A stretch of DNA of 64,000 nt from Hyphomicrobium nitrativorans NL23 (GCF_000503895.1 NC_022997.1:2855821-2919820); one strand, 5' to 3'. Counted from the stretch's first letter, positions 26,463 to 36,535 are shown. Notes: generated by a model not told the origin, from the sequence alone. A program made the numbers and translations.

Positions 26463-27166
26463 GGTTGCCTCGCCCGGCTTTCGGCGTGCACCGACGCTGC
26501 GCGCGCAGCGTCCATGGCGCGCTTGTAGTCCTCCGGCTCGTGGGCGCGCACGGTGAAACTCATCCGCATATGGCCGAGCCCGCAATACTCGGCACATAGC
26601 CCGCTGTAGGTGCCCGGCGCGTCCGCGAGAAGCCGTAGCCTTGCGCGGTGGCCGGGGATCGCGTCGATCTTTCCGCCCAGGCGGGGAATCCAAAAGCTGT
26701 GAATGACATCTTCGCTCGTGGCCATCACGTCGACGACGGCCCCCGCGGGAATGTCGAGACTTGCAATCGTCGACGGTTGGCCGGGTTCGTCGAGATAGAA
26801 GAACTGCCACTGCCACATGGTTGCGCGCGCTTCGATGCGGACGGCATCGCCCTCCGGGCCGCCGAGCATAAGCAGCCGCTCGCCTTGCTCGAAAGAATAG
26901 ACGAGAAGCGGAACGAGTACGGGGAGCGGAAGCACCAGCGCGCCGCCGACGATCCATGCGCGCGGGCTTAGAGATCGCCCGAACCCCGGCCGGAGCACCG
27001 TCAAAAGAAACAATCCCATGACGAGAGCGAAGAGAAGCGCCGCTCCTGACGCCATCACCCACCAGAGCGTTGCGACGGAGCCGGCAACCGGACCCGCCGG
27101 CGACAGCGTCGAAAGCTCCCCGGAGCAGCTCGCCAAACCGCCTGCGGCGGCAATCAGTGGGAACAT
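26459..27166 (-). CDS. Cytochrome c oxidase subunit II
   Basis: A 235-residue subunit II with a signal-like N-terminus containing a lipobox-like S-C-S (A-S-C-S-G-E-L), two transmembrane helices (about 28-55 and 70-92) and a periplasmic cupredoxin domain. The CuA site is complete: H-S-F-W-I-P plus C-A-E-Y-C-G-L-G-H-M-R-M, with the W-Q-W-Q-F-F-Y aromatic region for electron entry. There is no C-terminal haem c domain, so it accepts electrons from a separate cytochrome. AAGGGG four bases before the ATG at 27166 fixes the start. First gene of the cluster; no ctaB, ctaG or cytochrome c gene accompanies it. Confidence 0.92.
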   Translation of the reverse strand: MFPLIAAAGGLASCSGELSTLSPAGPVAGSVATLWWVMASGAALLFALVMGLFLLTVLRPGFGRSLSPRAWIVGGALVLPLPVLVPLLVYSFEQGERLLMLGGPEGDAVRIEARATMWQWQFFYLDEPGQPSTIASLDIPAGAVVDVMATSEDVIHSFWIPRLGGKIDAIPGHRARLRLLADAPGTYSGLCAEYCGLGHMRMSFTVRAHEPEDYKRAMDAARAASVHAESRARQP

Positions 27167-27211
27167 TGCGCCCCTTCGCGATCTTAATGCGAAAAGGACG
27201 TGCGCAGAGCC

Positions 27212-27727
27212 ATGACGAAAAAATCCGACGAACCGGCTTCGAACACCAGGGAAGAGCCGGTGACGGACGACGCGCAGCTCGACATCAGCTCTGCCGTCGC
27301 CGTCGCCGGTCATCCCATTCACGCCATGAGCGTTCATTTCCCCATCGCGCTGGTGATCGCCACGTTCGGTGTGGACCTCTTCTATTGGTGGACGGCCGAT
27401 CCGTTCTGGGTGAGGGTCGGCGTTTGGTCGGCGGGGTTCGCATTCGCGACCGGCGTGTTCGCGGGCATCGTCGGAACGCTGGAGCTTTTGTTTGTGCCCG
27501 GCATTCGCAAACGTGCCGCGAGTTGGGCGCACGGCGTTGCCGCGATGGTTCTGCTCGCCGTCGCGGGCGCAAACTGGGTTCTGCGCCTCGTCCATCCCGA
27601 CGCGGTCCTGCCGCACGGTCTCATGCTTTCCGCGCTCGCGACCGTCGCGACCGCTCTCGCGGGGTGGCATGGCGGAAAGCTCATTTTCCATCACGGAATC
27701 GGCCTCATGGTCAGCGCCAAGGAATGA
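27212..27727 (+). CDS. DUF2231 membrane protein
   Basis: A 171-residue protein. A charged 30-residue N-terminus is followed by four hydrophobic helices, with the DUF2231 features H-P-I-H-A-M-S-V-H-F-P-I-A-L and, near the end, G-W-H-G-G-K-L-I-F-H-H-G-I-G. The conserved His residues suggest haem or metal binding, which is unproven for the family. It diverges from the oxidase cluster with only 45 bases between the two ATGs, so both promoters must overlap or lie inside coding sequence. A GTG at 27200 is an alternative start, but AGGA would then be only one base away. Confidence 0.85.
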   Translation: MTKKSDEPASNTREEPVTDDAQLDISSAVAVAGHPIHAMSVHFPIALVIATFGVDLFYWWTADPFWVRVGVWSAGFAFATGVFAGIVGTLELLFVPGIRKRAASWAHGVAAMVLLAVAGANWVLRLVHPDAVLPHGLMLSALATVATALAGWHGGKLIFHHGIGLMVSAKE

Positions 27728-28238
27728 CCCTTTCGACGATCGTCTTGAGAGCGCCGGGCTCGCGAAGAGCAGGCGGGATGGAAACGCCATCGAGCGAGGG
27801 TTTCGACAGGCTCACCGCGACCGTCGCGAGCGTGATGGCACCGGCCAGTCCCGTCGCGCCCACATATCGCCAAGCGGGATACGCCGAGCCCTTCCCGGAC
27901 AGCCTTGCCGTGGTTTGACCGGCAAGCGAATGCGCGACGACGAGCACGACGATGAACGCGAGCTTCACCGCGAACCACGGATCGACCACGCCCCCCTGGA
28001 AGATCAGCACGATACCTGTCGTGACAGCGACGAAGGCGGCTGGCGAAACAATCGCAACGTAAGCAAATCTCGCCGCATCGCGGAGGCGCTGCTCCGACGC
28101 GTCCATTTCATGGCCGCCCTGGACCCGCGGCCTCGCCTGCAACTGGCCCAGGCGACGATGACAGGCAGGAAGCGCGATCAGGCCTCCAACCCATATCGCG
28201 ACGGCTGCGATATGGATCAACTTGACGAAAGCGATCAT
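27711..28238 (-). CDS. CopD-like membrane protein
   Basis: A 175-residue membrane protein with four hydrophobic helices, opening with V-K-L-I-H-I-A-A-V-A-I-W-V-G-G-L. The His and the W-V-G-G motif are the pattern of CopD/HemJ-like proteins. Further helices follow at about 55-80, 85-105 and 125-145. It may have a role in copper or haem handling linked to the nearby oxidase. Its 3' end overlaps the convergent DUF2231 gene by 17 bases. Confidence 0.8.
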   Translation of the reverse strand: MIAFVKLIHIAAVAIWVGGLIALPACHRRLGQLQARPRVQGGHEMDASEQRLRDAARFAYVAIVSPAAFVAVTTGIVLIFQGGVVDPWFAVKLAFIVVLVVAHSLAGQTTARLSGKGSAYPAWRYVGATGLAGAITLATVAVSLSKPSLDGVSIPPALREPGALKTIVERVIPWR

Positions 28239-28519
28239 CGATAACGCGCTGGCTCATGACGTGCGACAACACTTAGCAACCCGGATACTCCGGAGAAGTT
28301 CCTCGATCGCTATGCGGATCGTTTCCACCGACGCCTACAGAGAACCGAGACGGTCTCGGCGCGGGACGCAGCGGCCACCACTCCGCAGTCACGGGATTTC
28401 CGCCGACCTTGGCAGAGGCGCGGAAAAGTCGTAGGCTCGGATCATTGTCGGCGTAAGAGCCTTCGGAAGCCGACAGCAGAGAGACAGCGTGTGCTCCCCC
28501 GTTTGCATCAGGAGCAGAC

Positions 28520-28711
28520 ATGCATACCTATCGTGTCTTCGATCTCTGCCCCAGCGGATCCGTCACGGCACCGGGCCGAGACTTCCAAGCCGAAAGCGAT
28601 GCGGCCTCCGTCGCGCGCGTTGCGCTTTCGATGGGCGATCTCGACCAATCGATTTGGCAAGGCAGCCGCTTCGTCGCAGAGCTCGACCATAAAACGAAAG
28701 CGCCTAAGTAG
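28520..28711 (+). CDS. Small conserved protein, unknown function
   Basis: A 63-residue protein beginning M-H-T-Y-R-V-F-D-L and ending with W-Q-G-S-R-F-V-A-E-L. This pattern recurs in small Hyphomicrobiales proteins that form a compact beta-alpha unit. AGGAG five bases before the ATG supports translation. The 280 bases upstream, back to the CopD-like gene, contain no other gene I can support. Confidence 0.65.
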   Translation: MHTYRVFDLCPSGSVTAPGRDFQAESDAASVARVALSMGDLDQSIWQGSRFVAELDHKTKAPK

Positions 28712-28766
28712 GCAGCCGGCCCGCCGGAGAGACATCGGCCGCTTTCTACGTGCGGCCGAAAAACGC

Positions 28767-29513
28767 TTAGGGCAGCGTAGCGGGTTCTTGCCGACGCGTG
28801 AGTTGCGCCACGTTCGTGCAGCCGAGCGTTTGCTCGAAAGCCCGGTTAAGTTCATCGACGGTATCCGCCGTCACGTTCAGCCCGCCGGTCTCGGATGCAA
28901 GGCACTCCGCTCCCGATTCCGCCCGGCCATCTCGCATTTGAAGCTTGTAGCCGATCACATGGACCGTCACAGAAGGCCGGACGCTGCGAAGCTGACGAGC
29001 CAGTGCGCACGGGTCGCCGTGGCAGGTCTCCTGGCCGTCGGTCAAAAGGACAACGGTTGCCGCCGTCTCCGGTAGCGCGTCGAGCGCCATGCGAACGCCC
29101 AGCGTCAGCGGCGTGCGTCCTGCCGGCCTCAACGCCTCCACCTCCGAAAGGATGGGTTCGGCAAAATTCGGCTGAGGCCGCACACGCAAACTTGCATTCG
29201 CGCACGCATTGCGGCTGGCGCCGGGCCCGTAAGTCACCAATCCCAGCCGGCGTTGCGGGGAAACCGTCGGAAGAAAGGTGCCGAGCGACGCCTTCGCCCT
29301 GTCGAAGCGTGACGGACCACCATCCGGGAAGTCCAGTGCGGCCATCGAGCCCGATGCGTCGAAAACGATCATTGCATCCGACATGCATGCGGGCCCTGCG
29401 GCCAGGACCGCCCTTCCCCCGCCTACCAAAAGAAGCAGCGCGCTTGCCAAAAGTACCTGCATGGACACGGTGAGATGGCCCGCCCTCTGCGTTGCGCTGC
29501 GTTCGAGGCTCAT
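28767..29513 (-). CDS. Exported von Willebrand factor A domain protein
   Basis: A 248-residue protein with a signal peptide (about 12-36, ending near A-V-L-A-A) and a single VWA domain (about 40-225). The MIDAS metal site is complete: D-A-S-G-S-M, a Thr in R-T-P-L-T, and L-L-T-D-G-Q-E. Several Cys in the mature part suggest disulphides. It probably binds a partner protein in the periplasm. GGAAGG before the ATG at 29513 favours this start over the GTG at 29528. It diverges from the TonB-like gene with 180 bases between. Confidence 0.85.
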   Translation of the reverse strand: MSLERSATQRAGHLTVSMQVLLASALLLLVGGGRAVLAAGPACMSDAMIVFDASGSMAALDFPDGGPSRFDRAKASLGTFLPTVSPQRRLGLVTYGPGASRNACANASLRVRPQPNFAEPILSEVEALRPAGRTPLTLGVRMALDALPETAATVVLLTDGQETCHGDPCALARQLRSVRPSVTVHVIGYKLQMRDGRAESGAECLASETGGLNVTADTVDELNRAFEQTLGCTNVAQLTRRQEPATLP

Positions 29514-29693
29514 TGCAACCTTCCACACTCTTGATGACGCCGGGCCGGACCCGGATTATCCGTCAGCATTCCGACGGTTGCACGATGGAACGCGCGGACC
29601 GACAATCGCCTATCGTTATGGCCATCGCACCAATGTCCTGCGTGACGGCTATGCTTCCTATATTCACGACCGGGGAAACGTAGAGATCGATTT

Positions 29694-30782
29694 ATGCCGC
29701 TGCAAGCGATCGCCATCATTCTCTCGCTGGTGCTGCATGGACTGGTCGGCAATGCGCTGTGGCAGCGGCTCCAGCACGATCGGCCGCAGGTTTTCGATCT
29801 CGGCGAGAGGCAAGACATCATCCTCGAACCCCAGGGCCTGGATCTCAGCGAGGTGACCAACATCGGCGACGACCTCCAAAGCGTCGACACGCAAGCGGCT
29901 ATCCCGATCGAACAACATGCTCCGCCGCCGCCCGCCGTTGCGGCGCTTCGTCAGCCGGAAGACATGGTGGACGACGTCAGCCACGGGGCGATCCGAGACG
30001 TCTTCGCTATCGACCCGCAAGATCCTCCGCCGCAGGATTCCGCACGTACAGCGCCCGAGCAGGTTCGCGACGTCATCGCGTCGGAGCACAGTACCGTCGA
30101 ACAGGACCTCGTCGATGCGCGCGAAGCGTTGCCGGATCTCGTCGACGAACACGATTTCATCGCCGCAAACCAGTCCGCACTCGACGACGTCAAAGAACCC
30201 AACGTGGCGGTGAGGTCCGACGCCGCGCCACCGCATTCTCTCACGCCGGCGCAGGCTCTTCCTGCCGAGCAGCCGACGCCGCCCGAAGAGATCGCGCAAG
30301 CCGCCCTGCGTGCGCCGCCCGCGCGTCTCCCACCGCCGGATCGGATCGAAGAGTCGGCCCCCGAGCACTCCGAGGAGCCCCCGTCGCCGCTGTTGCCGAT
30401 GGACGAACGTCAGCCCGATTTCGTCGAGGTTGTGGCGCAGCCCGATCAGGTGGTGATTGTGACCGAACACAGCTCCGGGGAAGAGAAGAAAGGCGGAGAC
30501 GCTACGATCGTGGGCCTGTACCTCGGCAAGATCAACGAGCAGGTTCAGCGTTCCAAGGTGAACCCGCGATCGCGACGGACCGGCACCGTGGTTGTCAAAT
30601 TCACGGTCGGGACCGACGGCGCGCTGCTGTCGAAAGATGTGATGACGTCGTCTGGAGCGGAGGTGCTGGACCGCGCTGCCATCGCCGCACTGGAGCGCGC
30701 ATCCCCTTTTCCGCCGATTCCGCCCGACGTGAGTAGAGATCCCATGACCTTTACGCAGTCGTTCCGATTTGTCGTGCGTTAG
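29694..30782 (+). CDS. TonB family protein
   Basis: A 362-residue protein with a short N-terminal membrane helix (about 3-22), a long Pro/Asp/Glu-rich periplasmic spacer (about 50-255) and a C-terminal TonB domain (about 270-360) containing G-T-V-V-V-K-F-T-V and A-I-A-A-L-E-R-A-S-P-F-P-P-I-P. The spacer is acidic rather than the Lys/Pro-rich type of classical TonB. No exbB/exbD genes are adjacent, so it either borrows the motor of another locus or serves another role, such as TolA-like bridging. Confidence 0.85.
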   Translation: MPLQAIAIILSLVLHGLVGNALWQRLQHDRPQVFDLGERQDIILEPQGLDLSEVTNIGDDLQSVDTQAAIPIEQHAPPPPAVAALRQPEDMVDDVSHGAIRDVFAIDPQDPPPQDSARTAPEQVRDVIASEHSTVEQDLVDAREALPDLVDEHDFIAANQSALDDVKEPNVAVRSDAAPPHSLTPAQALPAEQPTPPEEIAQAALRAPPARLPPPDRIEESAPEHSEEPPSPLLPMDERQPDFVEVVAQPDQVVIVTEHSSGEEKKGGDATIVGLYLGKINEQVQRSKVNPRSRRTGTVVVKFTVGTDGALLSKDVMTSSGAEVLDRAAIAALERASPFPPIPPDVSRDPMTFTQSFRFVVR

Positions 30783-30784
30783 AT

Positions 30785-31366
30785 CTATTTCCTCGCCTTG
30801 AGCGCCTCGATCATCTTATCGAGCTGCGCAGCCTCACTTCTTCCGAAGGCCCGGCATCGTGTGGTGCAATCGGACACCGTCTTGCCGGTAATGAAGGGCT
30901 TTATCGCCTCGATGCCGAACGGACATTCCCGACGCACGATCGGAACGCCGTTGAGACGCTTCTGGAAGTAAAACACGTTCTCATAATACGTGGCGCGCAG
31001 CCCGATCTCCTCGCGGCCCTGATACACGATGAACCATTCGTTCTGCCGTTCGCCGATGACCTGCCCCCCGCACGTCTCGTTCTTACCCGTATCGTCGACG
31101 GTGCAGGTTCCCTCCTGTGCCAGCACGTATTCGATCTTGCCCTCGTCCAGCCATTTGGCATGGTCGACCAGATAGAAGCGAAACGTCCCGTCGGGGAGCT
31201 GCTCGGAGAATTTGTTGTAGCAGGCGTTCTCTCCGAAGAACGCGGGATCGGCCTCGATCTCTTCCAAGCCTGCCTCGCTCCACACACCTGAAAAGGGATG
31301 ATCGCCCGCGCTCGCCCCGCCGGCCACAGCGATCAGGATGCCCATCGCAGCGATCCAAGTTTTCAT
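30785..31366 (-). CDS. Exported Cys-rich protein, unknown
   Basis: A 193-residue protein with a clean signal peptide (about 1-20, A-S-A-G). The mature part has seven Cys, including C-T-V-D-D-T-G-K-N-E-T-C and C-P-F-G-I-E-A... D-C-T-T-R-C, and several aromatic beta-strand-like segments (W-F-I-V-Y-Q, Y-Y-E-N-V-F-Y-F). It looks like a small disulphide-stabilised periplasmic protein. No family is recognised. It ends two bases from the convergent TonB-like gene, so no terminator separates them. Confidence 0.75.
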   Translation of the reverse strand: MKTWIAAMGILIAVAGGASAGDHPFSGVWSEAGLEEIEADPAFFGENACYNKFSEQLPDGTFRFYLVDHAKWLDEGKIEYVLAQEGTCTVDDTGKNETCGGQVIGERQNEWFIVYQGREEIGLRATYYENVFYFQKRLNGVPIVRRECPFGIEAIKPFITGKTVSDCTTRCRAFGRSEAAQLDKMIEALKARK

Positions 31367-31424
31367 GTTTGATCTCCAATGATCTCAAGCCTTCGAACCG
31401 TTCGGCCATCCTCAGCGCCGCGGG

Positions 31425-32648
31425 CTAGAAGACCGTCAGCGTCGGCACGGCGGTGACGAAGCGCGTGCCTGCCGCGGCAAGCGGTTCCAACTGGGCTCTC
31501 GCCTCAGCCGCGATGTTCCACGGCAGGATGAGGACGAAGTCCGGGCGGCGGTCGAAAAGCGCCGATGGAGGCAGAATAGGAATGTGGCTGCCAGGCATGA
31601 ACAACCCCTGCTTCGAGGGCGCCGCATCGCAGATAAACGGCAGCAGGTCCCGCGTCACGCGAGCATAGTTCAGAAGCGTGTTGCCTTTCGCCGCGGCACC
31701 ATAGCCTGCCACGGTCTTTCCCGTGCGCTTTGCGTCGTGGAGAAACGATAGAAGGCCGTCCCGGACGGCATCGGCGCGGCTTTGGAAGGCGGCATACGGC
31801 GCGTCGGTGTCGAGCCCGTGACGCCGTTCCGCCGCCAGCACCTCGGCCACGGCGGGCGATGTAGAATGGCCTGCCGCCGCGAGACATCCGTAGACGCGCA
31901 GGCTGCCGCCATGGGTTGGCAACTCCTCGACATCGAACAACCGGAGGCCCGCGGCCGCGAAAATCCGTTCCACCACGGCAAGCGACAGATACGAGAAATG
32001 CTCGTGGTAGACGGTGTCGAATTGGCACTGTTCGATCAGGCGCAGAAGATGCGGGAATTCGAGCGTCACCACGCCTTCGGGTTTGAGCACCGCCGCAAGC
32101 CCGCGCGTAAAGTCGTTGATGTCGGGCACATGGGCATAGACGTTGTTGCCGCACACGAGATCCGCGCGCCGTCCGCGCTCGGCCAACTCCCGTCCCAGCG
32201 CTTCGCCGAAGAATTTCCGGAGTACGGGGATGCCCAGCGCTTCGGCGGCGGCGGCCGTGCTGTCCGTCGGCTCGATGCCGAGACAGGGGATTGCGGCGTC
32301 CACGAAATTTCGTAGGAGATAGCCGTCGTTCGACGCGACCTCGATCACGAAGCTCTCGTCCGACAGGGCGAACCTCTCGGAGATCATGGCAGCATAGCAC
32401 GCGGCGTGGTCGAGCCAGCTTTTCGTGGTCGATGAGAAATAGGCGTAGTGCGGACTGAACAGCTCATCCGCATCCGCATAATCCTCCGTCTGCACCAAGC
32501 GGCAATGGTTGCAGACGAAGACGCGCAAAGGGTAGGCCGTCTCCGGCTCGGAAAGGGCGGCCTCACTGAGATAGGCGTTCGAAGGCGGTGTGCGGCCGAG
32601 GTCGAGAAACACATCGGTCAGCCGCGATCGGCAATGGCGACAGATCAC
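31425..32648 (-). CDS. SAM-dependent C-methyltransferase of the NovU/TylC3 type
   Basis: A 407-residue protein with three parts: an N-terminal zinc-ribbon-like module (C-R-H-C-R-S and C-N-H-C-R-L; about 1-65), a Rossmann methyltransferase domain (E-V-A-S-N-D-G-Y-L-L-R, about 90-230) and a C-terminal domain with G-Y-G-A-A-A-K-G-N-T-L-L. This is the architecture of sugar C-methyltransferases acting on NDP-keto sugars for surface polysaccharides; the substrate is an inference. The GTG at 32648 has GAGGAG 11 bases upstream. The frame also reaches a TTG at 32765, which adds a Lys/Arg-rich stretch unlike the family. Confidence 0.85.
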   Translation of the reverse strand: MICRHCRSRLTDVFLDLGRTPPSNAYLSEAALSEPETAYPLRVFVCNHCRLVQTEDYADADELFSPHYAYFSSTTKSWLDHAACYAAMISERFALSDESFVIEVASNDGYLLRNFVDAAIPCLGIEPTDSTAAAAEALGIPVLRKFFGEALGRELAERGRRADLVCGNNVYAHVPDINDFTRGLAAVLKPEGVVTLEFPHLLRLIEQCQFDTVYHEHFSYLSLAVVERIFAAAGLRLFDVEELPTHGGSLRVYGCLAAAGHSTSPAVAEVLAAERRHGLDTDAPYAAFQSRADAVRDGLLSFLHDAKRTGKTVAGYGAAAKGNTLLNYARVTRDLLPFICDAAPSKQGLFMPGSHIPILPPSALFDRRPDFVLILPWNIAAEARAQLEPLAAAGTRFVTAVPTLTVF

Positions 32649-32861
32649 GGCGCGAGCGGCTCCTCTTCGATCTGGCCCTTGGCTCTTTCGTGTTTCGGCG
32701 CACGCTTTCGATTTGCCGGTCCAGCGAAGGATCGGCGTAAGTTGAGTTTTATGCCGCGCCGTCAATTCCGGTCAATCGGCGTTTTCTGCAGGCCGCTTCC
32801 GCGCACGACGAAGCGAAGCGCGCCATCGGCGCCGCTCTCTCCCCGCGCACCTCTCGCGAAA

Positions 32862-33572
32862 CTAATTCCCTTGAGTTTCTTCCTGCGCATACCGGCGCAG
32901 AGCGTCGGTTTCGGGGTCGTAGTGGGCGGACGATGGAATGCCCAATTCGTCACGCACTTCGGCGGGCGGCAGCCAGCCCGGATCGATCCCCCTCATGTCG
33001 GGCAGCTCATGCGCGATGCCCTTGTGGCAATCGATGCAGGTGTAGCCGTCCTTTTCGATCAGATAGCGCGTATGGATCTGGGCCGCGCGCTGAGTCTGGC
33101 GCGTGAAATCCATGGCCACCTCGGAATGGCAGTTGCGGCATTCCAGCGAGTCGTTGGCCTTGAGGCGAGCCCACTCGTGCTTGGCGAGCCGCAACCGCTC
33201 GTCCAGGAATTTCCGCCGCGTGTCGATGGTCCCGAAGATATGACCCCAAACCTCTTTCGACGCCTGGATCTTGCGGGCGAGCTTGTTGGTCCACTCGTGC
33301 GGTACGTGGCAGTCCGGGCAGCTTGCGCGTACGCCGGAACGGTTCGTGTAGTGCACGGTGCGCGTCATCTCCTCGAAGACGTTTGCCTTCATCTCGTGGC
33401 ACGTGATGCAGAACGTCTCCGTGTTGGTGGCCTCAAGCGCCGTGTTGAAGGCGCCCCAGAACATGACGCCGCCGAGAAACCCGCCGAGCGTCAGGAAGCC
33501 TACGCTGAGGTAGGCGCTCGGTCTGCTGGCGATCCCCCAGAACCGGAGCAGAAGCGCCTTGATCCTCTGCAT
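32862..33572 (-). CDS. napC: Tetrahaem cytochrome c NapC
   Basis: NapC takes electrons from quinol and passes them to NapAB in periplasmic nitrate reduction. The 236-residue product has one N-terminal anchor helix (about 20-42) and exactly four haem sites: C-I-T-C-H, C-P-D-C-H, C-R-N-C-H and C-I-D-C-H. It is the last gene of the nap operon and starts four bases after the napB stop. As napGH is absent, NapC is the only quinol route. Confidence 0.95.
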   Translation of the reverse strand: MQRIKALLLRFWGIASRPSAYLSVGFLTLGGFLGGVMFWGAFNTALEATNTETFCITCHEMKANVFEEMTRTVHYTNRSGVRASCPDCHVPHEWTNKLARKIQASKEVWGHIFGTIDTRRKFLDERLRLAKHEWARLKANDSLECRNCHSEVAMDFTRQTQRAAQIHTRYLIEKDGYTCIDCHKGIAHELPDMRGIDPGWLPPAEVRDELGIPSSAHYDPETDALRRYAQEETQGN

Positions 33573-33575
33573 CGC

Positions 33576-34067
33576 CTATTTCTCCCCGACCGGCAGAAGG
33601 TTGAGCATGTCGCGGAAGTCGTTTTCGACAAGCGGTTTCGCGTCCGTCTGCTGAACGTGGCATGCGGTGCAGTTATGCCGGCGCGGCGCGACGTCCGCGA
33701 GCATCTGGCCATCCCTGTCCTGGAAGTGGGTGATGCTGATCATGGGCGCGCGGACGTGATCGGTGTACTGGCGGCGATGGCACTCCAGGCACCTGTTGGC
33801 GTTGAGCGAGATCTGATAGCCGTCGATCGAATGCGGAATGATCGGCGGCTGCTCGGGATAGTTACGCATGCGCCTCTGGTCGTCGACGACCGGCGATGGC
33901 AGCGGGGATGCGGCAACGTCCTTCATCGGATGCGCCGCGCCAGTCAGCCTCGGCACGATCTCTTGGGCATACGCTGCCGCGAACGCTACGGCACCCGCAG
34001 CAAGGGCTGCGATGCCGAGCGAGGACCAGCGGAACAGGGTTACACGCGTTCGATTTTGACTGCGCAT
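33576..34067 (-). CDS. napB: Dihaem cytochrome c NapB
   Basis: The small electron-transfer subunit of periplasmic nitrate reductase. The 163-residue product has an export segment (about 15-34) and two haem sites, C-L-E-C-H and C-T-A-C-H, with the P-P-x-I-P-H-S-I and Y-x-I-S-L-N-x-N-R-C region typical of NapB. Its start overlaps the napA end by 28 bases. Confidence 0.95.
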   Translation of the reverse strand: MRSQNRTRVTLFRWSSLGIAALAAGAVAFAAAYAQEIVPRLTGAAHPMKDVAASPLPSPVVDDQRRMRNYPEQPPIIPHSIDGYQISLNANRCLECHRRQYTDHVRAPMISITHFQDRDGQMLADVAPRRHNCTACHVQQTDAKPLVENDFRDMLNLLPVGEK

Positions 34068-36535
34068 TTTTTGAAGTCCGTCTGCCGGGAAATTGGATCA
34101 TTGGCATCCAGCGTGACCTTGTTGATCAGCTGGCTCGCATCGAACCACGGGACGAAGATGACGCCTCGCGGCGGCCTATTTCGCCCGCGGGTCTCAAGTC
34201 TCGTGCGCATATCCCCGCGGCGCGAGACCACCCTGATCTCCATGCCGCGGTTGAAACCTCGTTCACGCGCGTCCTGCGGGTGCATGTAGCAGAGCGCTCC
34301 TGGGAACGCCTTGTAGAGTTCCGGAACACGCATGGTCATCGAGCCCGAGTGCCAGTGTTCGAGCACGCGGCCCGTCACCAGCCACATGTCGAACTCTTCA
34401 TCGGGCGACTCTGCGGGCGGCTCGTACGGCACGCCCAAAATCACCGCGCGCCCGTCGGGCCGGCCGTAGAACTCCACGCCACGGCCCGGCTTGACGTAAG
34501 GGTCGTAGCCTTCGCGGTAACGCCAGAGCGTCTCCTTGCCTTCCACCACCGGCCAGCGGAGCCCGCGGACGCGGTGATAGACGTCGAAGTCGTCGAGATC
34601 GTGCGCCTTGCCACGGCCGAACTCGGCATATTCCTCGAACAGGCCCTTCTGGACATAGAAGCCGAAACGTTCCGCTTCGTGGTTTTCGTAGCCGGCCTCG
34701 ATGTCGCTCGCCGGGAAGCGGTTGGCGTGGCCGTTTGCGAACAGCACATCGAACAGGGTCTTGCCGGCATACTCGGGATTGCGATCGAGAACCTCGGCGG
34801 GCCAGACCTCGTCGGTCGTGAAGCGCTTCGAAAACTCCATGAGCTGCCACAGGTCGGACTGCGCGTCGCCTGGAGCGTCGACGAGTTGGTGCCAGAAATG
34901 CGTGCGCCGTTCCGCGTTGCCGTATGCGCCTTCCTTTTCCACCCACATTGCCGCCGGCAGGATGAGATCTGCCGCCATCGCCGTGACGGTCGGATATGCA
35001 TCGGACACGACGATGAAGTTCTCGGGATTGCGATAGCCCGGATACGTCTCGTTGGTGACGTTGGGCGCGGCCTGCATATTGTTGTTGACCTGGACCCAGT
35101 AAAAATTGATCCGCCCGTCCTTCAGCCGGCGGTCCTGCTCGACCGCATGCGCGCCAACCCAATCCGGAAGCAAGCCTTCCGGAAGCTTCCAGATGTGCTC
35201 GGCCTTCTCCCTGTGCTTGGGATTGGTGACCACCATGTCGGCGGGAAGCCGATGAGCGAAGGTGCCGACCTCGCGCGCGGTGCCGCAGGCGGACGGCTGG
35301 CCCGTCAGCGAGAATGGGCTGTTGCCGGGTTCGGCGATTTTTCCTGTCAGCAGGTGGACGTTGTAGATCATCTGATTGACCCACACGCCGCGCACATGCT
35401 GGTTCACACCCATCGTCCAGAGCGACATGACCTTGCGTTTGGGATCGGCATAAAGCTCCGCCAGTTCCTTAAGCAGGTCGGGCTCTACGCCGGAAAGTTT
35501 GGACACCTTGTCCAAGGTGTACTCTGATACGAGCTCCGCGAACGCTTCGAACGAGGACGGCTCCATGTCGGTCGCGTTCGCCGCGCCGGTGGCCGCGACC
35601 TCAAGCGGATGCTCCGGTCTCAGCCCGTAGCCGATATCGGTCCGCCCCTTGAAGAACGCCGTGTGATCGTTGACGAAGGCTTCGTTGACGCGCCCCGTCG
35701 TGATGATGTGGTTGGCGATGTAATTGAGGATCGCCAGATCCGTTCCGGGCCGGAAGACAATCGGGATATCGGCGAGATCCGAGCTGCGGTTCGTGAAGGT
35801 TTGCAGCGAAGCGATGCGCACGTGGTCGTGGGCAAGCCTCCGGTCGGACACCCGCGTCCACAGGATGGGATGCATTTCCGCCATGTTCGAGCCCCAGAGC
35901 ACGAAGGCGTCCGCATGCTCGAAGTCGTCGTAGCAGCCCATCGGCTCGTCCATGCCGAAGGTCCGCATGAAGCCGTATGCGGCAGAGGCCATGCAATGGC
36001 GGGCATTAGGGTCGAGATTGTTCGAGCGGAACCCGGCGCGCATCAGTTTCGACGCCGCGTACCCCTCCCAAATGGTCCACTGGCCGGAGCCGAACATGCC
36101 GACAGCCTCGGGCCCTTTCTCGCGCAGGACACGCTTGGCATGCTCGGCCATCACGTCGAACGCTTCGTCCCAGGAGACGGGCTCGAACTCGCCGTCCTTG
36201 GCGTACTGCCCGTTGCGCTTCCGCAGAAGCGGCTGCGTCAGCCGATCCTTGCCGTACATGATCTTCGATAGGAAGTAGCCCTTGATGCAGTTGAGGCCGC
36301 GGTTGACCTCGGCCTGCGTGTCGCCGTGCGTGGCGACGACGTGACCGTCACGAACACCGACCATGACGCCGCAGCCCGTTCCGCAAAAGCGGCACGGCGC
36401 CTTGGACCACTTGATCTTGAGCGCCTCGGCGCCACCCGTCACCTGCTGGGCCGCGGCCGGCAAGGTGATGCCCGCTGCGGCTGCCGCCACGCCGGCCGCG
36501 TGGGCCTTGATCATATCGCGACGTGTCAGGGTCAT
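34040..36535 (-). CDS. napA: Periplasmic nitrate reductase catalytic subunit NapA
   Basis: NapA reduces nitrate to nitrite at a bis-MGD molybdenum centre in the periplasm. The 831-residue product begins with a Tat signal (T-R-R-D-M-I-K) and ends its leader at A-A-A-Q. The [4Fe-4S] motif C-R-F-C-G-T-G-C and C-I-K-G are complete, and the catalytic Cys lies in N-A-R-H-C-M-A-S-A. The length is normal. The ATG overlaps the napD stop by 4 bases (ATGA). Confidence 0.97.
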   Translation of the reverse strand: MTLTRRDMIKAHAAGVAAAAAGITLPAAAQQVTGGAEALKIKWSKAPCRFCGTGCGVMVGVRDGHVVATHGDTQAEVNRGLNCIKGYFLSKIMYGKDRLTQPLLRKRNGQYAKDGEFEPVSWDEAFDVMAEHAKRVLREKGPEAVGMFGSGQWTIWEGYAASKLMRAGFRSNNLDPNARHCMASAAYGFMRTFGMDEPMGCYDDFEHADAFVLWGSNMAEMHPILWTRVSDRRLAHDHVRIASLQTFTNRSSDLADIPIVFRPGTDLAILNYIANHIITTGRVNEAFVNDHTAFFKGRTDIGYGLRPEHPLEVAATGAANATDMEPSSFEAFAELVSEYTLDKVSKLSGVEPDLLKELAELYADPKRKVMSLWTMGVNQHVRGVWVNQMIYNVHLLTGKIAEPGNSPFSLTGQPSACGTAREVGTFAHRLPADMVVTNPKHREKAEHIWKLPEGLLPDWVGAHAVEQDRRLKDGRINFYWVQVNNNMQAAPNVTNETYPGYRNPENFIVVSDAYPTVTAMAADLILPAAMWVEKEGAYGNAERRTHFWHQLVDAPGDAQSDLWQLMEFSKRFTTDEVWPAEVLDRNPEYAGKTLFDVLFANGHANRFPASDIEAGYENHEAERFGFYVQKGLFEEYAEFGRGKAHDLDDFDVYHRVRGLRWPVVEGKETLWRYREGYDPYVKPGRGVEFYGRPDGRAVILGVPYEPPAESPDEEFDMWLVTGRVLEHWHSGSMTMRVPELYKAFPGALCYMHPQDARERGFNRGMEIRVVSRRGDMRTRLETRGRNRPPRGVIFVPWFDASQLINKVTLDANDPISRQTDFKKCAVKIERV

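Noticed and set aside
28273-28521. 82-residue minus-strand frame upstream of the CopD-like gene
   Set aside because: No ribosome site and low-complexity composition; it runs into the promoter region of the small plus-strand gene.
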